From the NCBI GenBank assembly GCA_041675005.1, contig JBAYUQ010000001.1, forward strand, positions 1-64,000: a stretch of DNA of 64,000 nt, written 5' to 3'. Shown in pieces: positions 8,928 through 17,689 of this stretch. The stretch's first letter is position 1, and the number at the start of each line of letters is the position of its first letter. The notes beneath the pieces are model-generated. The model had not been told where the DNA came from and did not search any database. It saw only the letters and a list, made by a program, of their open reading frames with translations. The position numbers and the translations under genes were made by a program. This DNA is from PGYR01 sp041675005. GTDB taxonomy: Bacteria; Bacteroidota; Ignavibacteria; Kapaibacteriales; UBA2268.

Positions 8928-9719
8928 ATGAAAAAACAACAATTAACCTTAACTGCATTATTGGTTTTATCCCTAATGCTATTCAGCTGTAGTGATGATG
9001 ACACAGGAACAACACCAGAAGAAAAAGAAGATGTTACTTATTATAATAATGAAATAAATAGTTATACTTATAATGAATATGATTTGGATTCTAATAATGT
9101 AGAAATTTCTGAGACTAGTCATCAAGATTCATTGAGTCATACACAAGAAACTACAAAAGATAGAAAAACAGCATCTGAATTTATGGTCTTCACTAATATT
9201 GAAGGAAGTTATATGGAAGACGGAACTGAATTCTATGCTGGTGAGACTAACAAACTTTATGCCCATTTGAGTGTATTCCAAGGTATGTTTGCTAATATAG
9301 AATCAAATGGGTTTACTCTTTCAGCTCTATTCGATAGTGCGGGAGATTGGTTCTTGATTGCTGACGCTAAAGCAACTTCTACATGGACATTATTCGATGG
9401 TAAAATAAATTTTGACTTACCAATACTTGGTTCAACTGATGCTGATGTGAAAATCACAATGAAAAATGATGGAACAAACTCAGTTACTATTAATGGTAAA
9501 GCATCTAATGTTGATGTTTACACTTATACTGCAAACATAAAAGCAACTACTAATGGTCAAGTGATTGATATAGATGTAAGGGGATCTTTTTGGGTTGCTC
9601 CAAACATTGGAATAGTGAAAAGTAATGTTTATACTTTTAATGTTCCTTTAATAGGTGATATAGAAGGTACAGAAAGAGTGTTAGTGAATTATACTTTACA
9701 AGAACCTGTAAAAAACTAA
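8928..9719 (+). CDS. Putative lipoprotein, distant paralogue of preceding gene
   Basis: A 263-residue lipoprotein with signal peptide and lipobox LMLFSC, then an acidic low-complexity linker (SDDDTGTTPEEKED). The mature part has alternating strands, and a GSFWVAPNIGIVKSNVY segment near residue 225 mirrors TYWVAKGIGPV in the upstream lipoprotein. No recognised domain. A strong rho-independent terminator follows at 9746-9770, so this gene ends the unit that begins with the DUF4139 pair. Likely anchored in a membrane facing the periplasm or cell surface. Function unknown. Confidence 0.8.
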   Translation: MKKQQLTLTALLVLSLMLFSCSDDDTGTTPEEKEDVTYYNNEINSYTYNEYDLDSNNVEISETSHQDSLSHTQETTKDRKTASEFMVFTNIEGSYMEDGTEFYAGETNKLYAHLSVFQGMFANIESNGFTLSALFDSAGDWFLIADAKATSTWTLFDGKINFDLPILGSTDADVKITMKNDGTNSVTINGKASNVDVYTYTANIKATTNGQVIDIDVRGSFWVAPNIGIVKSNVYTFNVPLIGDIEGTERVLVNYTLQEPVKN

Positions 9720-9745
9720 AATTTATTTAAAATTTCATATATTAC

Positions 9746-9770
9746 AGGACGGCATTAGCCGTCCTTTTTT
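9746..9770 (+). terminator. Rho-independent terminator
   Basis: Perfect stem AGGACGGC / GCCGTCCT with loop ATTA, followed by a T run. It ends the lipoprotein transcript and lies only 24 bases before the aldehyde dehydrogenase ATG. Confidence 0.9.
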
Positions 9771-9794
9771 ATTTATAACAAAAACAGAACGAAC

Positions 9795-11306
9795 ATGGAA
9801 CAATATAATAATTACATAAACAGCGTATGGCGTCAATCCAGAAGCCAAAGAACATTCAACAATGTATCACCAGCAAATAAGAATGATATTATCGGAGAAT
9901 TCCCCGACTCTAATTCTGCTGATTTGGAAGAAGCGGTAACAGCTGCCAAATATGCCTTTGATAAATGGAAGAGAATGCCCGCACCTAAGAGGGGAGATAT
10001 ACTCCGTATAGCAGGTGATATTTTCGCAAAAAGAAAGAATGAATTAGCTAAAATAATGACCAGGGAGATGGGGAAACCTGTATTCGAAACCAAAGGGGAT
10101 ATACAAGAAGCTATCGACACTTGCTACTATGCAGCAACGGAAACTCGCCGTCTATTCGGACACAATGCTCCGAGTGAGATGCCTGATAAGATGAATCTAT
10201 CTTTCCGAGTACCTGTCGGTATTTGTGGAATTATTACAGCTTGGAATTTCCCTATTGCCGTACCATCTTGGAAGATAATCCCTGCATTAGCTGCTGGTAA
10301 CGTTGTGATATTCAAACCGAGTGAAGATAGCCCACTTTCTGCTAATATATTCGCAGAGATAATGGAACAAGCTGGATTACCCAAAGGGGTATTCAATGTA
10401 CTACACGGAGCTGCTGAAATCGGTGATGCAATAGTCCATCACCCAGATATTAATCTGATTGGCTTTACTGGCTCAACTGAAACCGGGAAGAAAATAGCTG
10501 CTACTTGTGGCAAGATGAATAAGAAAGTATCACTAGAAATGGGCGGTAAGAACGCTCAGATAGTAATGGACGATGCAAACCTTGAGTTAGCAATAGAAGG
10601 AGCACTATGGGGTGCTTACGGAACAACTGGGCAAAGATGTACTGCAACTTCGAGAGTACTATTGCACTCAGCAATCCACGACCAGTTCTTAGATACATTC
10701 AAAGAGAAAGTGAAGAATCTGAAGTTGGGTGATGGACTTAATCCTAAAACTGACGTAGGTCCTGTTATTAACCAGAAAGCAATTGACAAGATTTTGGGTT
10801 ATATTGAAATCGGTAAAAAGGAAGGGGCGAAACTTGAATTTGGTGGAGCAAGAGCTGATAATACTTACAATCACTCGGACGATAGCTTTGATCTGACTGA
10901 TGGTAATTTCATCCAGCCAACTCTATTTAGCAATGTGACTAAAGATATGCGAATATTTCAAGAAGAGATATTCGGACCAGTACTATCAGTATCAAAATTC
11001 AATACTTTAGAAGAGGCGATAGACTTATCGAATTCCGTGAACTACGGTTTATCATCATCTATTTACACAAACAATGTACGCAATAGCTGGGTGGCTGTTC
11101 GTGAACTAGAAGCAGGTATAACTTATGTAAACGCACCTACAATTGGGGCAGAAGCACACATGCCATTCGGTGGTGTAAAGGGAACAGGCAACGGTCACCG
11201 TGAAGGTGGTTGGACTGTCTTCGATATTTTCACTGAATGGAAAACAGTTTACATCGACTATTCTGATAAGTTGCAACGTGCTCAGATTGATAACTATGAT
11301 GAGTAA
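9795..11306 (+). CDS. NAD(P)-dependent aldehyde dehydrogenase
   Basis: A complete 503-residue cytoplasmic enzyme oxidising an aldehyde to an acid. The catalytic set is present: Asn151 in AWNFP, Lys174 in IFKPSEDSP, the FTGSTETGK cofactor loop near 224, Glu248 in LEMGGKN and nucleophile Cys282 in GQRCTATSR. A late EEIFGPVLSV motif is also standard. The sequence looks closer to the semialdehyde dehydrogenase branch of the superfamily than to the ALDH7 type, but I cannot assign the substrate. The gene stands alone: a terminator lies 24 bases upstream of the ATG, and the next gene is on the other strand. Confidence 0.92.
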   Translation: MEQYNNYINSVWRQSRSQRTFNNVSPANKNDIIGEFPDSNSADLEEAVTAAKYAFDKWKRMPAPKRGDILRIAGDIFAKRKNELAKIMTREMGKPVFETKGDIQEAIDTCYYAATETRRLFGHNAPSEMPDKMNLSFRVPVGICGIITAWNFPIAVPSWKIIPALAAGNVVIFKPSEDSPLSANIFAEIMEQAGLPKGVFNVLHGAAEIGDAIVHHPDINLIGFTGSTETGKKIAATCGKMNKKVSLEMGGKNAQIVMDDANLELAIEGALWGAYGTTGQRCTATSRVLLHSAIHDQFLDTFKEKVKNLKLGDGLNPKTDVGPVINQKAIDKILGYIEIGKKEGAKLEFGGARADNTYNHSDDSFDLTDGNFIQPTLFSNVTKDMRIFQEEIFGPVLSVSKFNTLEEAIDLSNSVNYGLSSSIYTNNVRNSWVAVRELEAGITYVNAPTIGAEAHMPFGGVKGTGNGHREGGWTVFDIFTEWKTVYIDYSDKLQRAQIDNYDE

Positions 11307-11463
11307 TATACTCTAATAATACGTATTTATGATATGGAATGAAGTGATGTATTAATTCTTACTTGAAGATTTAAGAGGGTTGGATGATTTTAAGAATAAG
11401 AAAAGATTTAAATAAATCTCCCAACCCCGTTATAATTTAATGGTGTTGCATGGCTTACCCCTT
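11307..11463. other. Intergenic region between convergent genes, weak hairpin
   Basis: 157 bases with no gene seen. GGGTTGG (11377-11383) can pair with CCAACCC (11421-11427) across a loop of 37 bases. There is no T run, so a terminator is not supported. Confidence 0.3.
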
Positions 11464-11892
11464 TCACATTCCCAACTTATCCAAATTCTTCACTCTATGG
11501 TAAGTTAAAGCAGCTCTGATACAGCTTTTCAACTCTTTCTCAGGGAATTCTTCATCCATTTGGAATATGATAGCTCTCTTACCTTCGTAATCGAATAGAT
11601 TGCCATATACTTCTTTGAATGTTTCGACTAGGGTAGTAGAGCAACTGAAATACATAGCATATTGGTCAGCTGCTTTTGGTTTCCAATCTATTCTTATTGT
11701 ACTACCTTTTTTAGCTAGATAACTCGGCTCACCCCATTTGAGAGTTTCTTCAAGTTCTGACAGCTCTTCGATTTCGTTTGCAGTTTCAAATATTATCCTA
11801 CGAAGATTTTCGATTTTCAATCGGGCTTCTGTTGGGTATTTCTCAAACACTGCGCAGACTTCTGGGTTTGTGTTAATTTTTAATGTTTTCAA
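11464..11892 (-). CDS. DUF1801 domain protein (YdhG-like)
   Basis: A small soluble protein of 142 residues matching the DUF1801/YdhG fold: an N-terminal helix with YPTEARLKIENLRRII, the conserved ETLKWGEPSYL around residue 50, then basic IRIDWKP and a C-terminal RAALTYHRVKN helix. Family members are common, small and of uncertain function. The gene stands alone, convergent with the aldehyde dehydrogenase. Confidence 0.82.
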   Translation of the reverse strand: MKTLKINTNPEVCAVFEKYPTEARLKIENLRRIIFETANEIEELSELEETLKWGEPSYLAKKGSTIRIDWKPKAADQYAMYFSCSTTLVETFKEVYGNLFDYEGKRAIIFQMDEEFPEKELKSCIRAALTYHRVKNLDKLGM

Positions 11893-11940
11893 AAGTTGTT
11901 TATGATTAATCTAAAAACTAAAGATAACTAATAGTAATAA

Positions 11941-11969
11941 AAATAAAAACCCTAGCTTTTGACTAGGGT
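11941..11969 (-). terminator. Rho-independent terminator (minus strand)
   Basis: Seven-base-pair stem ACCCTAG / CTAGGGT with a 7-base loop, followed on the minus strand by a T-rich run. It lies about 20 bases past the stop of the DUF2231-like gene. Confidence 0.8.
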
Positions 11970-11986
11970 AAATATATAACTTTATA

Positions 11987-12454
11987 CTATTCGATTGTAT
12001 TTGTTATGGTAGAATTTTCTCTCAATTCGGCATGTACTATTTTACCACCCAAACTACCTACGTAAGCAAAAAAAGCAATCGAGATTACAGATGCTACTAG
12101 AATAGTAATTCCTATTTTCTTTTCTATTAGCTTTTGCTTTAATGTTGTGTATATTGCAATTGCTGATAATAGACCTAATCCAATCGCAAACCACAGTGCA
12201 ATTTCTGCTGCTTCTTCGTGTTCTTTTATGTAATTTTCTGAATTAGGAACTAATTTCTCTATTATTTCCTCGGCCCCTTCTCCACTTTGGAAAGCCAAAA
12301 AAGATACAAAAGCTGCCGAAACGAAAATTACGTAAGCTATAACTCTTGCTGTTTGGTTATTCTTAATTAATCCAAATAACAATATTACGAATCCAATAAA
12401 TGTTGCGAATATTGGATAATGATTTACTAATAGATGAACATGTGTCGGTTCCAT
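11987..12454 (-). CDS. DUF2231-like four-helix membrane protein
   Basis: A 155-residue protein with four hydrophobic helices. It opens with the conserved HLLVNHYPIFATFIG and ends helix 4 with GSLGGKIVHAEL. These two histidine-bearing ends are typical of the DUF2231 family of small inner-membrane proteins, in which histidines near the membrane face may bind a metal or haem. That binding role is inference. A terminator follows, and the small His-containing gene lies 55 bases upstream on the same strand, so the two are probably co-transcribed. Confidence 0.72.
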   Translation of the reverse strand: MEPTHVHLLVNHYPIFATFIGFVILLFGLIKNNQTARVIAYVIFVSAAFVSFLAFQSGEGAEEIIEKLVPNSENYIKEHEEAAEIALWFAIGLGLLSAIAIYTTLKQKLIEKKIGITILVASVISIAFFAYVGSLGGKIVHAELRENSTITNTIE

Positions 12455-12509
12455 ATTGAACTCCTTTTTTTGATTTTTTAAAAATTATATAATATGTCTG
12501 AATGCTTTG

Positions 12510-12890
12510 TTATATAATTACTTTTGGAGGACCCCTTAATGGTAAATTGTTTGGATAGAAGTGTTTATAATGCCTAATAAAAACTTGAAGATAGTATTGT
12601 GAATCAGAAGATTGTTCTAATTCAGCTACTTCTGTTATTATCAGTGGGGAAACGGTTAATTCATCTGCCGCTAAATCTAGAGCTTCATAAGAAACTTGAT
12701 TAGATTCCTTCAGGTCTTTTTCATTACCATTATGAAATGCTAGACCCAATAGGTCAACAATACTCGTAACTTCATTATGTTCTATCGAATGCTTAGCATC
12801 AGATTTAGTATAGTGATTATGCGGAATTGCTATATGCATTAGCATAATCGCAACTATAGAGGTGACTAATATATATTTGAATTGAATCAT
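12510..12890 (-). CDS. Small exported/anchored protein, unrecognised
   Basis: A 126-residue protein with one N-terminal hydrophobic segment (YILVTSIVAIMLMHIAI) followed at once by PHNHYTKSDAKHSIEH, a His-rich stretch that could bind metal. The C-terminus ends in NNLPLRGPPKVII. From memory, similar small Bacteroidota proteins that begin with a His-rich motif and end in LR-(A/G)-PP sit near metal transporters or TonB receptors. No such gene is adjacent here. It precedes the DUF2231-like gene by 55 bases. I do not recognise a defined domain. Confidence 0.6.
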   Translation of the reverse strand: MIQFKYILVTSIVAIMLMHIAIPHNHYTKSDAKHSIEHNEVTSIVDLLGLAFHNGNEKDLKESNQVSYEALDLAADELTVSPLIITEVAELEQSSDSQYYLQVFIRHYKHFYPNNLPLRGPPKVII

Positions 12891-12930
12891 ATCATATATA
12901 ACGGATAAGATAGTCTTTTGTTATTTCAGA

Positions 12931-12960
12931 AAACAAAAAACCCTCCAATAATAGAGGGCT
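12931..12960 (-). terminator. Rho-independent terminator (minus strand)
   Basis: Stem CCCTC / GAGGG with loop TATTATTG, then T6 on the minus strand, about 30 bases past the stop of the lipoprotein at 12991. Confidence 0.8.
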
Positions 12961-12990
12961 TGATTAATCTTTGTAGCTATGAACTAATGA

Positions 12991-13581
12991 TTATTTAGTT
13001 TTAATTCTTAATACCATATCCATGTGTGATTTGATATAATCAAATTTATTATCAACGTTTTCACCTACTAATCCACTATACTCTGTTACAAATAAAAAGT
13101 AAGGAGTTTTCTTAATTTGATCAGAAATCAAATTACCCAGCTCACTAGGTACTTCGATTATGTGCTTTGCTGTTTTATAATAGTCAGCCACACGTAGATT
13201 TTTGAATTCACCTAACTTATATCTTTGGCCAGGTATTCTTGTACCATCAGATGTAGTTGGAATCAAGTAAAAGTTAACAGATTCGAATACAATAGAATCT
13301 ATATCCATATTATTTTCTGTTCGCAATTCATCTATTCTATAATTAAAATGTAGAATAGTAGCATCTTCTATTTGATCTTTATTGTCTCTGTATGTCTCGT
13401 AATCATTCAAATCAGTTATGTCGATTGAACTATCAGGAACCATTTTATTTTCGAATATCGGGTCAAAATCTACAGTCATTTGTAGAACCACATCACTAAT
13501 ATTAGTGACATCACAGCTTGTAAAACCAATAATACCGGCTGTAACAAGCAAAGCAACTAATATGCTCTTTAAGTTTTTCAT
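12991..13581 (-). CDS. Putative lipoprotein
   Basis: A 196-residue lipoprotein with a signal peptide ending in the lipobox GFTSC. The mature part is strand-rich and acidic, with no repeats and no recognised domain. It lies 35 bases downstream of an outer-membrane barrel gene on the same strand and is followed by a terminator, so the two form a unit and the lipoprotein may be an accessory of that barrel (inference). Confidence 0.75.
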   Translation of the reverse strand: MKNLKSILVALLVTAGIIGFTSCDVTNISDVVLQMTVDFDPIFENKMVPDSSIDITDLNDYETYRDNKDQIEDATILHFNYRIDELRTENNMDIDSIVFESVNFYLIPTTSDGTRIPGQRYKLGEFKNLRVADYYKTAKHIIEVPSELGNLISDQIKKTPYFLFVTEYSGLVGENVDNKFDYIKSHMDMVLRIKTK

Positions 13582-13616
13582 AATATAAACACCTATAATA
13601 ATTAATAATCAAATTT

Positions 13617-14789
13617 TTATTCAGCAGGAGTACTGCTGTTCGCCCAATCCTTAAATCGTAGTCTTATACCACCGTTAAGGAACATTTGTGAAGCATAACC
13701 CATATCCAGGTGAAGCTCCATTATACCATATTCATAAGCTGCGCCAACTGTAAATCTCCAGCTAGTGAAAGACTCTATGTCAAATGTTAATGGTTTCAAT
13801 AATCTAACTTCTTCGTAAGGGTTGGTTTCTACATCCTTTCTAGCAGCAACGTGTGCATCATAGTTTAATTGTTTTTCAGGGGTCACAGCTGATCTAGACT
13901 TCAAAGTCTTTCCATCTTCTTGATAATAATCAGCTTCGTATCCATTTTGTCTTACCATGTTGAAAGTACCTGATAAGTCTTCTATTTGTAATCCACCGTA
14001 AAGAGAAAATCCGTCACCGAATCCTTTACTAAAGTGAAGCCCTACAGCCCAAGAGTTCATGTCAATTGTCTCAGCTAAAGTAATAAACTGGTATGAAGCA
14101 TTAAGGGCTAAAGCCATATCATCTTCTTCGTCGAATATGTTCATCCAATGGTCTAATTGTTGATTTGCAGAAATAGCTAGATGGCTATACATCTGGTCAT
14201 CAACTGGCGCACCTAAGAAACGAAATCTAAGTTCAGTTCTAGTTGGCAATCCAAATATAAGTTGGAACGCTGGTAGAGAAGCCATTGTCGTTATATTTGT
14301 ACCTTCGTTGAATGCTATAGTCTTGTAAATACTATCAGCAGGATCGCCGCCATTTACTGGAGCGACTACATATATTGCGTTACTTGCTCCACCGTATATA
14401 GTTGGTTGTTCAACTGTTCCGCCTATGTTCCTAACTATTTTCCCATTTTGATATATAGCATTATCCATTCTGTTAGTGTCACCAAATGCAGCAGGAAGAA
14501 TAGCGTCATATACTTGCTGACTCCCAGGTATAAGCGTAGAAGATAGTGATAAGTCCATTCCTATAGAGTAACTCTCATCATATGAAGCTACAGTGAATAA
14601 ATTGGATTGTGCACCCTGACCAATTGTCGTGAACAATGGCTTTGTATAACCTTGTAGGTTCTTAGAAGTGAAAAGATTGAAATCACCAGGTACTTCTAAT
14701 ACACCATCTTTGTTGAATTCAGCATTTGCTGTGAATGATAGAGTAGAGGCGATTGTTAGTCCAATCAAAAGTTGAATAATTCCTTTCAT
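13617..14789 (-). CDS. Outer-membrane beta-barrel protein, DUF6588-like
   Basis: A 390-residue exported protein with a clear signal peptide (residues 1-23, ending FTANA). The mature part alternates strands and ends with a barrel-like series (WRFTVGAAYEYGIMELHLDMGY) and a final FLNGGIRLRFKDW strand. The LPAFQLIFGLPTRTELRFRFLG region near 190 resembles DUF6588 outer-membrane proteins of this phylum. It lacks the terminal Phe of classical porins because of an eight-residue tail. It is grouped with the lipoprotein downstream. Substrate, if any, unknown. Confidence 0.68.
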   Translation of the reverse strand: MKGIIQLLIGLTIASTLSFTANAEFNKDGVLEVPGDFNLFTSKNLQGYTKPLFTTIGQGAQSNLFTVASYDESYSIGMDLSLSSTLIPGSQQVYDAILPAAFGDTNRMDNAIYQNGKIVRNIGGTVEQPTIYGGASNAIYVVAPVNGGDPADSIYKTIAFNEGTNITTMASLPAFQLIFGLPTRTELRFRFLGAPVDDQMYSHLAISANQQLDHWMNIFDEEDDMALALNASYQFITLAETIDMNSWAVGLHFSKGFGDGFSLYGGLQIEDLSGTFNMVRQNGYEADYYQEDGKTLKSRSAVTPEKQLNYDAHVAARKDVETNPYEEVRLLKPLTFDIESFTSWRFTVGAAYEYGIMELHLDMGYASQMFLNGGIRLRFKDWANSSTPAE

Positions 14790-14879
14790 AAATACTCCAA
14801 ATATTAATAAAATTAACTTTCCAAATTAATAATTAATTCTAACAAATAATATATATTTTCAATTAAACAAAAGAATTAT

Positions 14880-15839
14880 TTATTTACCTGCAAACTCTAA
14901 CATGTTTTTTTCATTGGATTTTTGGAAGACGTACACATACATCCTAGTTGAGTTGCTTAACTTTACTTTACCCTTTACTTTAGATTTTATAAGTACAGTT
15001 GAGGAGTTAGTATTATAAACTTCGTTTGCGTCTAGTATTAACTCAATATCAGAAAGTTCAACCTGAGATACAGCTGTTATTCCTCCTCGCACAGTTACGT
15101 CGAACCGTTTAGGCATTATGTCATAGCTTTCAGCTTTGCCATTAATTAGAGTGTAAGGAACATCTTTGAATGTTCGCTCTGCTATTTGCTCAAGTTTCCC
15201 GTATATATATACGCTATGTCTTGATTTTGCTACTATCGATTCTAAAGTATCTTGGAGAGGGATTTTTACTCTAAATTTATTTGCAACATCATTTATTACA
15301 GTATATTCTGTTTTCCATGTTTTAATACTACTTACAATCTTGTTATTACCTTTTATTCGGATTCTTTCGGGCTCAATATTTGGCCCATCTACAAGGGTAA
15401 ACCCTTGTGTTGGAACTATCCTTACATTCGGTTCTACTTCTACGAAGTACTCGCCACTTATTCCTGTTCTTATTTCTACATTATCTGGTAAAGCGTCAAT
15501 AGTTTCTAGATTACCAATATAACGAACAGATTTTAGTATTTGCTGTCTGCCAACTTCTATGTCATTTTTTTCAATTCTTTGATTTGATAAATCTAGACTT
15601 ATTTCCTTTGAAGTATTAAAAAATAGTAGATTGAATATATCCCAGCCCTTACCTTTAACTTCTATATCTAGATTCTGTGGAATTGGGTTTTCAATTGCTC
15701 TGTTATTTGGCATTATTACTTTCAATGGAACCTTAACGAATGTAACGTACTCATTGTTGAGAGTAGTATATGCCCATAGTGTAATTGCGAATAATACAGC
15801 GCCTACTATGGATTTATTAACTCTATGTTTCTTTTTCAT
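14880..15839 (-). CDS. YbbR-like domain protein
   Basis: A 319-residue protein with a single N-terminal membrane helix (SIVGAVLFAITLWAYTTL) and an extracytoplasmic part made of YbbR-type repeats (PLKVIMPN..., FVEVEPNVRIVPTQGF near 135, DVPYTLINGKAESYDIMPKRFDV near 245). In Firmicutes YbbR (CdaR) modulates the c-di-AMP cyclase CdaA. No cdaA is visible here, so that role is not implied. Its start overlaps the end of dnaG by 17 bases, so folK, dnaG and this gene form one tight operon. Confidence 0.8.
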   Translation of the reverse strand: MKKKHRVNKSIVGAVLFAITLWAYTTLNNEYVTFVKVPLKVIMPNNRAIENPIPQNLDIEVKGKGWDIFNLLFFNTSKEISLDLSNQRIEKNDIEVGRQQILKSVRYIGNLETIDALPDNVEIRTGISGEYFVEVEPNVRIVPTQGFTLVDGPNIEPERIRIKGNNKIVSSIKTWKTEYTVINDVANKFRVKIPLQDTLESIVAKSRHSVYIYGKLEQIAERTFKDVPYTLINGKAESYDIMPKRFDVTVRGGITAVSQVELSDIELILDANEVYNTNSSTVLIKSKVKGKVKLSNSTRMYVYVFQKSNEKNMLEFAGK

Positions 15840-17688
15840 ACATCACTTCCCTTCGTTTTATTAGGTCTCGGTAATTTATTATAACCGTATCATTCTCAGG
15901 TTCTTCTTCTATTTTAACTATAATTAATCTGATTTCTTCTTCCAGATTTTGAAGTATTAGGCTTCTTATTGCCTCTTGTATTAAAACTTCTTCATCAGTT
16001 GCTACTATATGTCTGAATTTCTCCCATTCATCTGAGGGTCTAAATTCTTCATTTAGCAATAGTATATTAGTTAATATACTATTTATTTCTTCTTCTGCCT
16101 CTTCCGAATGTAATATTTGTTGGAAAAGCTCTTCAGTAGTATTGAATTCAAGATACTCCAGATGATCGAATATTCTCATCGCCATATTTGTCTGGAAGAA
16201 CTCGGGCGTAAGCTGCAATTTCTCAATTACTTGTTTTATATCTTTGCTATGGAGGAGATGCGAGAATATTTTTATTTCTGCATCATTCAGAACTAACTTG
16301 AGTTCTGTCACCATGTTTTCTGGTTGCCAATCACTTTTTGTGCCTGATACTAAAGCCAACTTTCCTTGCTCAGAGCTTTGGCTTGCCTTGCTCTTCTCTT
16401 GATATATCAGACTCCGTTCAGACTCACTCAAATCTAATAGTGAAGCTAGACTATTTATATAATGGTCGTGTACGAATACATCTTTTATCTTGTTGATAGT
16501 CCGCACCATCTTCTGCAAGAACTCAGAGAGCAATTTCGGATTCTTCACATCATTATTCTTTTTGAAGTTCTCTACTCTGAATTCGACGAATGTCTTTGCT
16601 TTTCGCAATAATAGCTCGTATTCTTTCTTGCCTTTTTCTCTGATAATACTATCAGGGTCTTGCCCTTCTGGAAGTACGACTATCTTTACATCTATCTCAT
16701 TTTCCAAGCACAAGTCTATTGATTTATCTGCAGCGTTAACTCCAGCTCTATCCGAATCATAATTCAGATAAACAGAATTGACATATCTCTTCAATCTAGT
16801 TGCGTGCTTCTCAGTAAGTGCAGTACCACTTACTGCGACTACATTTTCTACTCCAGCTTGGCTAAGTGATACAACGTCTGCATATCCCTCCACGAGTATG
16901 GCTACTTCGTTATTCCGAATAGAATCTATCCCTTCGTAAAAACCATATAGCACATCGCTCTTATCATATATAGATGTCTGTGGCGAGTTGATATACTTCG
17001 CTGCTTTATCGCTATTAGTGAGGTCTCTACCACCGAATCCAATCACTTTACCCAGATGATCTTTGATAGGGAAGATGGCTCTACCCTTGAATCTATCGTA
17101 TAGCTTCCCAGTTTTTCCTTTACCTATTACACCTGATTCGAGCATTATTTGCTCAGTGTATCCTTTACTTTTCAGATGGTTTACAGTAGCATCCCAACTA
17201 TCAGGGGCATATCCAAGTGCAAATTTATCTTGCACCTCGCTAGTGAATCCACGCTTTATGAAATATTCGATGGCAGTATGCTTTTCATCTAATCGCATAG
17301 AAGTTATATAGAATTTCTTCACTTCCTCTAGTAATTCTAGTGTTCGTTTTCTCTTAGAAACCTTCTCAGTACTTTGTATTTGGTCAGAGCCAGATTGAGT
17401 TGGTATCTCTATGCTTAGCTTATTAGCTAGCTCTACTACGGCTTCTAAGAAAGTGATTCGTCTGTATTCCATTAGAAATGTAAATACATTACCACCTTTT
17501 CCAGATGAGAAATCTTTGAATATCTGCTTGTCTGGTGATACTACGAATGAAGGGGTCTTTTCACTGGTAAATGGACTTAGTCCAATATAGTTCTTACCAC
17601 GTTTTTTCAATACCATGTGGTCACTGATAATCTCTACTATATCAGCGTCCCTTCTTATTTGCTCTATTATTTCTTCTGGTATATGCAT
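15823..17688 (-). CDS. dnaG: DNA primase DnaG, zinc ligands replaced
   Basis: Primase of 621 residues that makes RNA primers for replication. The N-terminal CHC2 zinc-binding fold is recognisable (NYIGLSPFTSEKTPSF...), but the four ligands are replaced: Cys to Ser38, His to Thr41, Cys to Asp59 and Cys to Ser62. The TOPRIM catalytic core is intact: Glu in LVEGYADVVSL (near 262), and the Asp pair in YDSDRAG. I recall the same loss in flavobacterial primases, so this looks like a lineage trait, not decay. A helicase-binding C-terminal domain follows. It starts 1 base after the folK stop and overlaps the YbbR gene. Confidence 0.95.
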   Translation of the reverse strand: MHIPEEIIEQIRRDADIVEIISDHMVLKKRGKNYIGLSPFTSEKTPSFVVSPDKQIFKDFSSGKGGNVFTFLMEYRRITFLEAVVELANKLSIEIPTQSGSDQIQSTEKVSKRKRTLELLEEVKKFYITSMRLDEKHTAIEYFIKRGFTSEVQDKFALGYAPDSWDATVNHLKSKGYTEQIMLESGVIGKGKTGKLYDRFKGRAIFPIKDHLGKVIGFGGRDLTNSDKAAKYINSPQTSIYDKSDVLYGFYEGIDSIRNNEVAILVEGYADVVSLSQAGVENVVAVSGTALTEKHATRLKRYVNSVYLNYDSDRAGVNAADKSIDLCLENEIDVKIVVLPEGQDPDSIIREKGKKEYELLLRKAKTFVEFRVENFKKNNDVKNPKLLSEFLQKMVRTINKIKDVFVHDHYINSLASLLDLSESERSLIYQEKSKASQSSEQGKLALVSGTKSDWQPENMVTELKLVLNDAEIKIFSHLLHSKDIKQVIEKLQLTPEFFQTNMAMRIFDHLEYLEFNTTEELFQQILHSEEAEEEINSILTNILLLNEEFRPSDEWEKFRHIVATDEEVLIQEAIRSLILQNLEEEIRLIIVKIEEEPENDTVIINYRDLIKRREVMYEKET

Positions 17689-17689
17689 C

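Noticed and set aside
11377..11427. GGGTTGG/CCAACCC as a terminator between convergent genes
   Set aside because: The loop is 37 bases and no T run follows either side.
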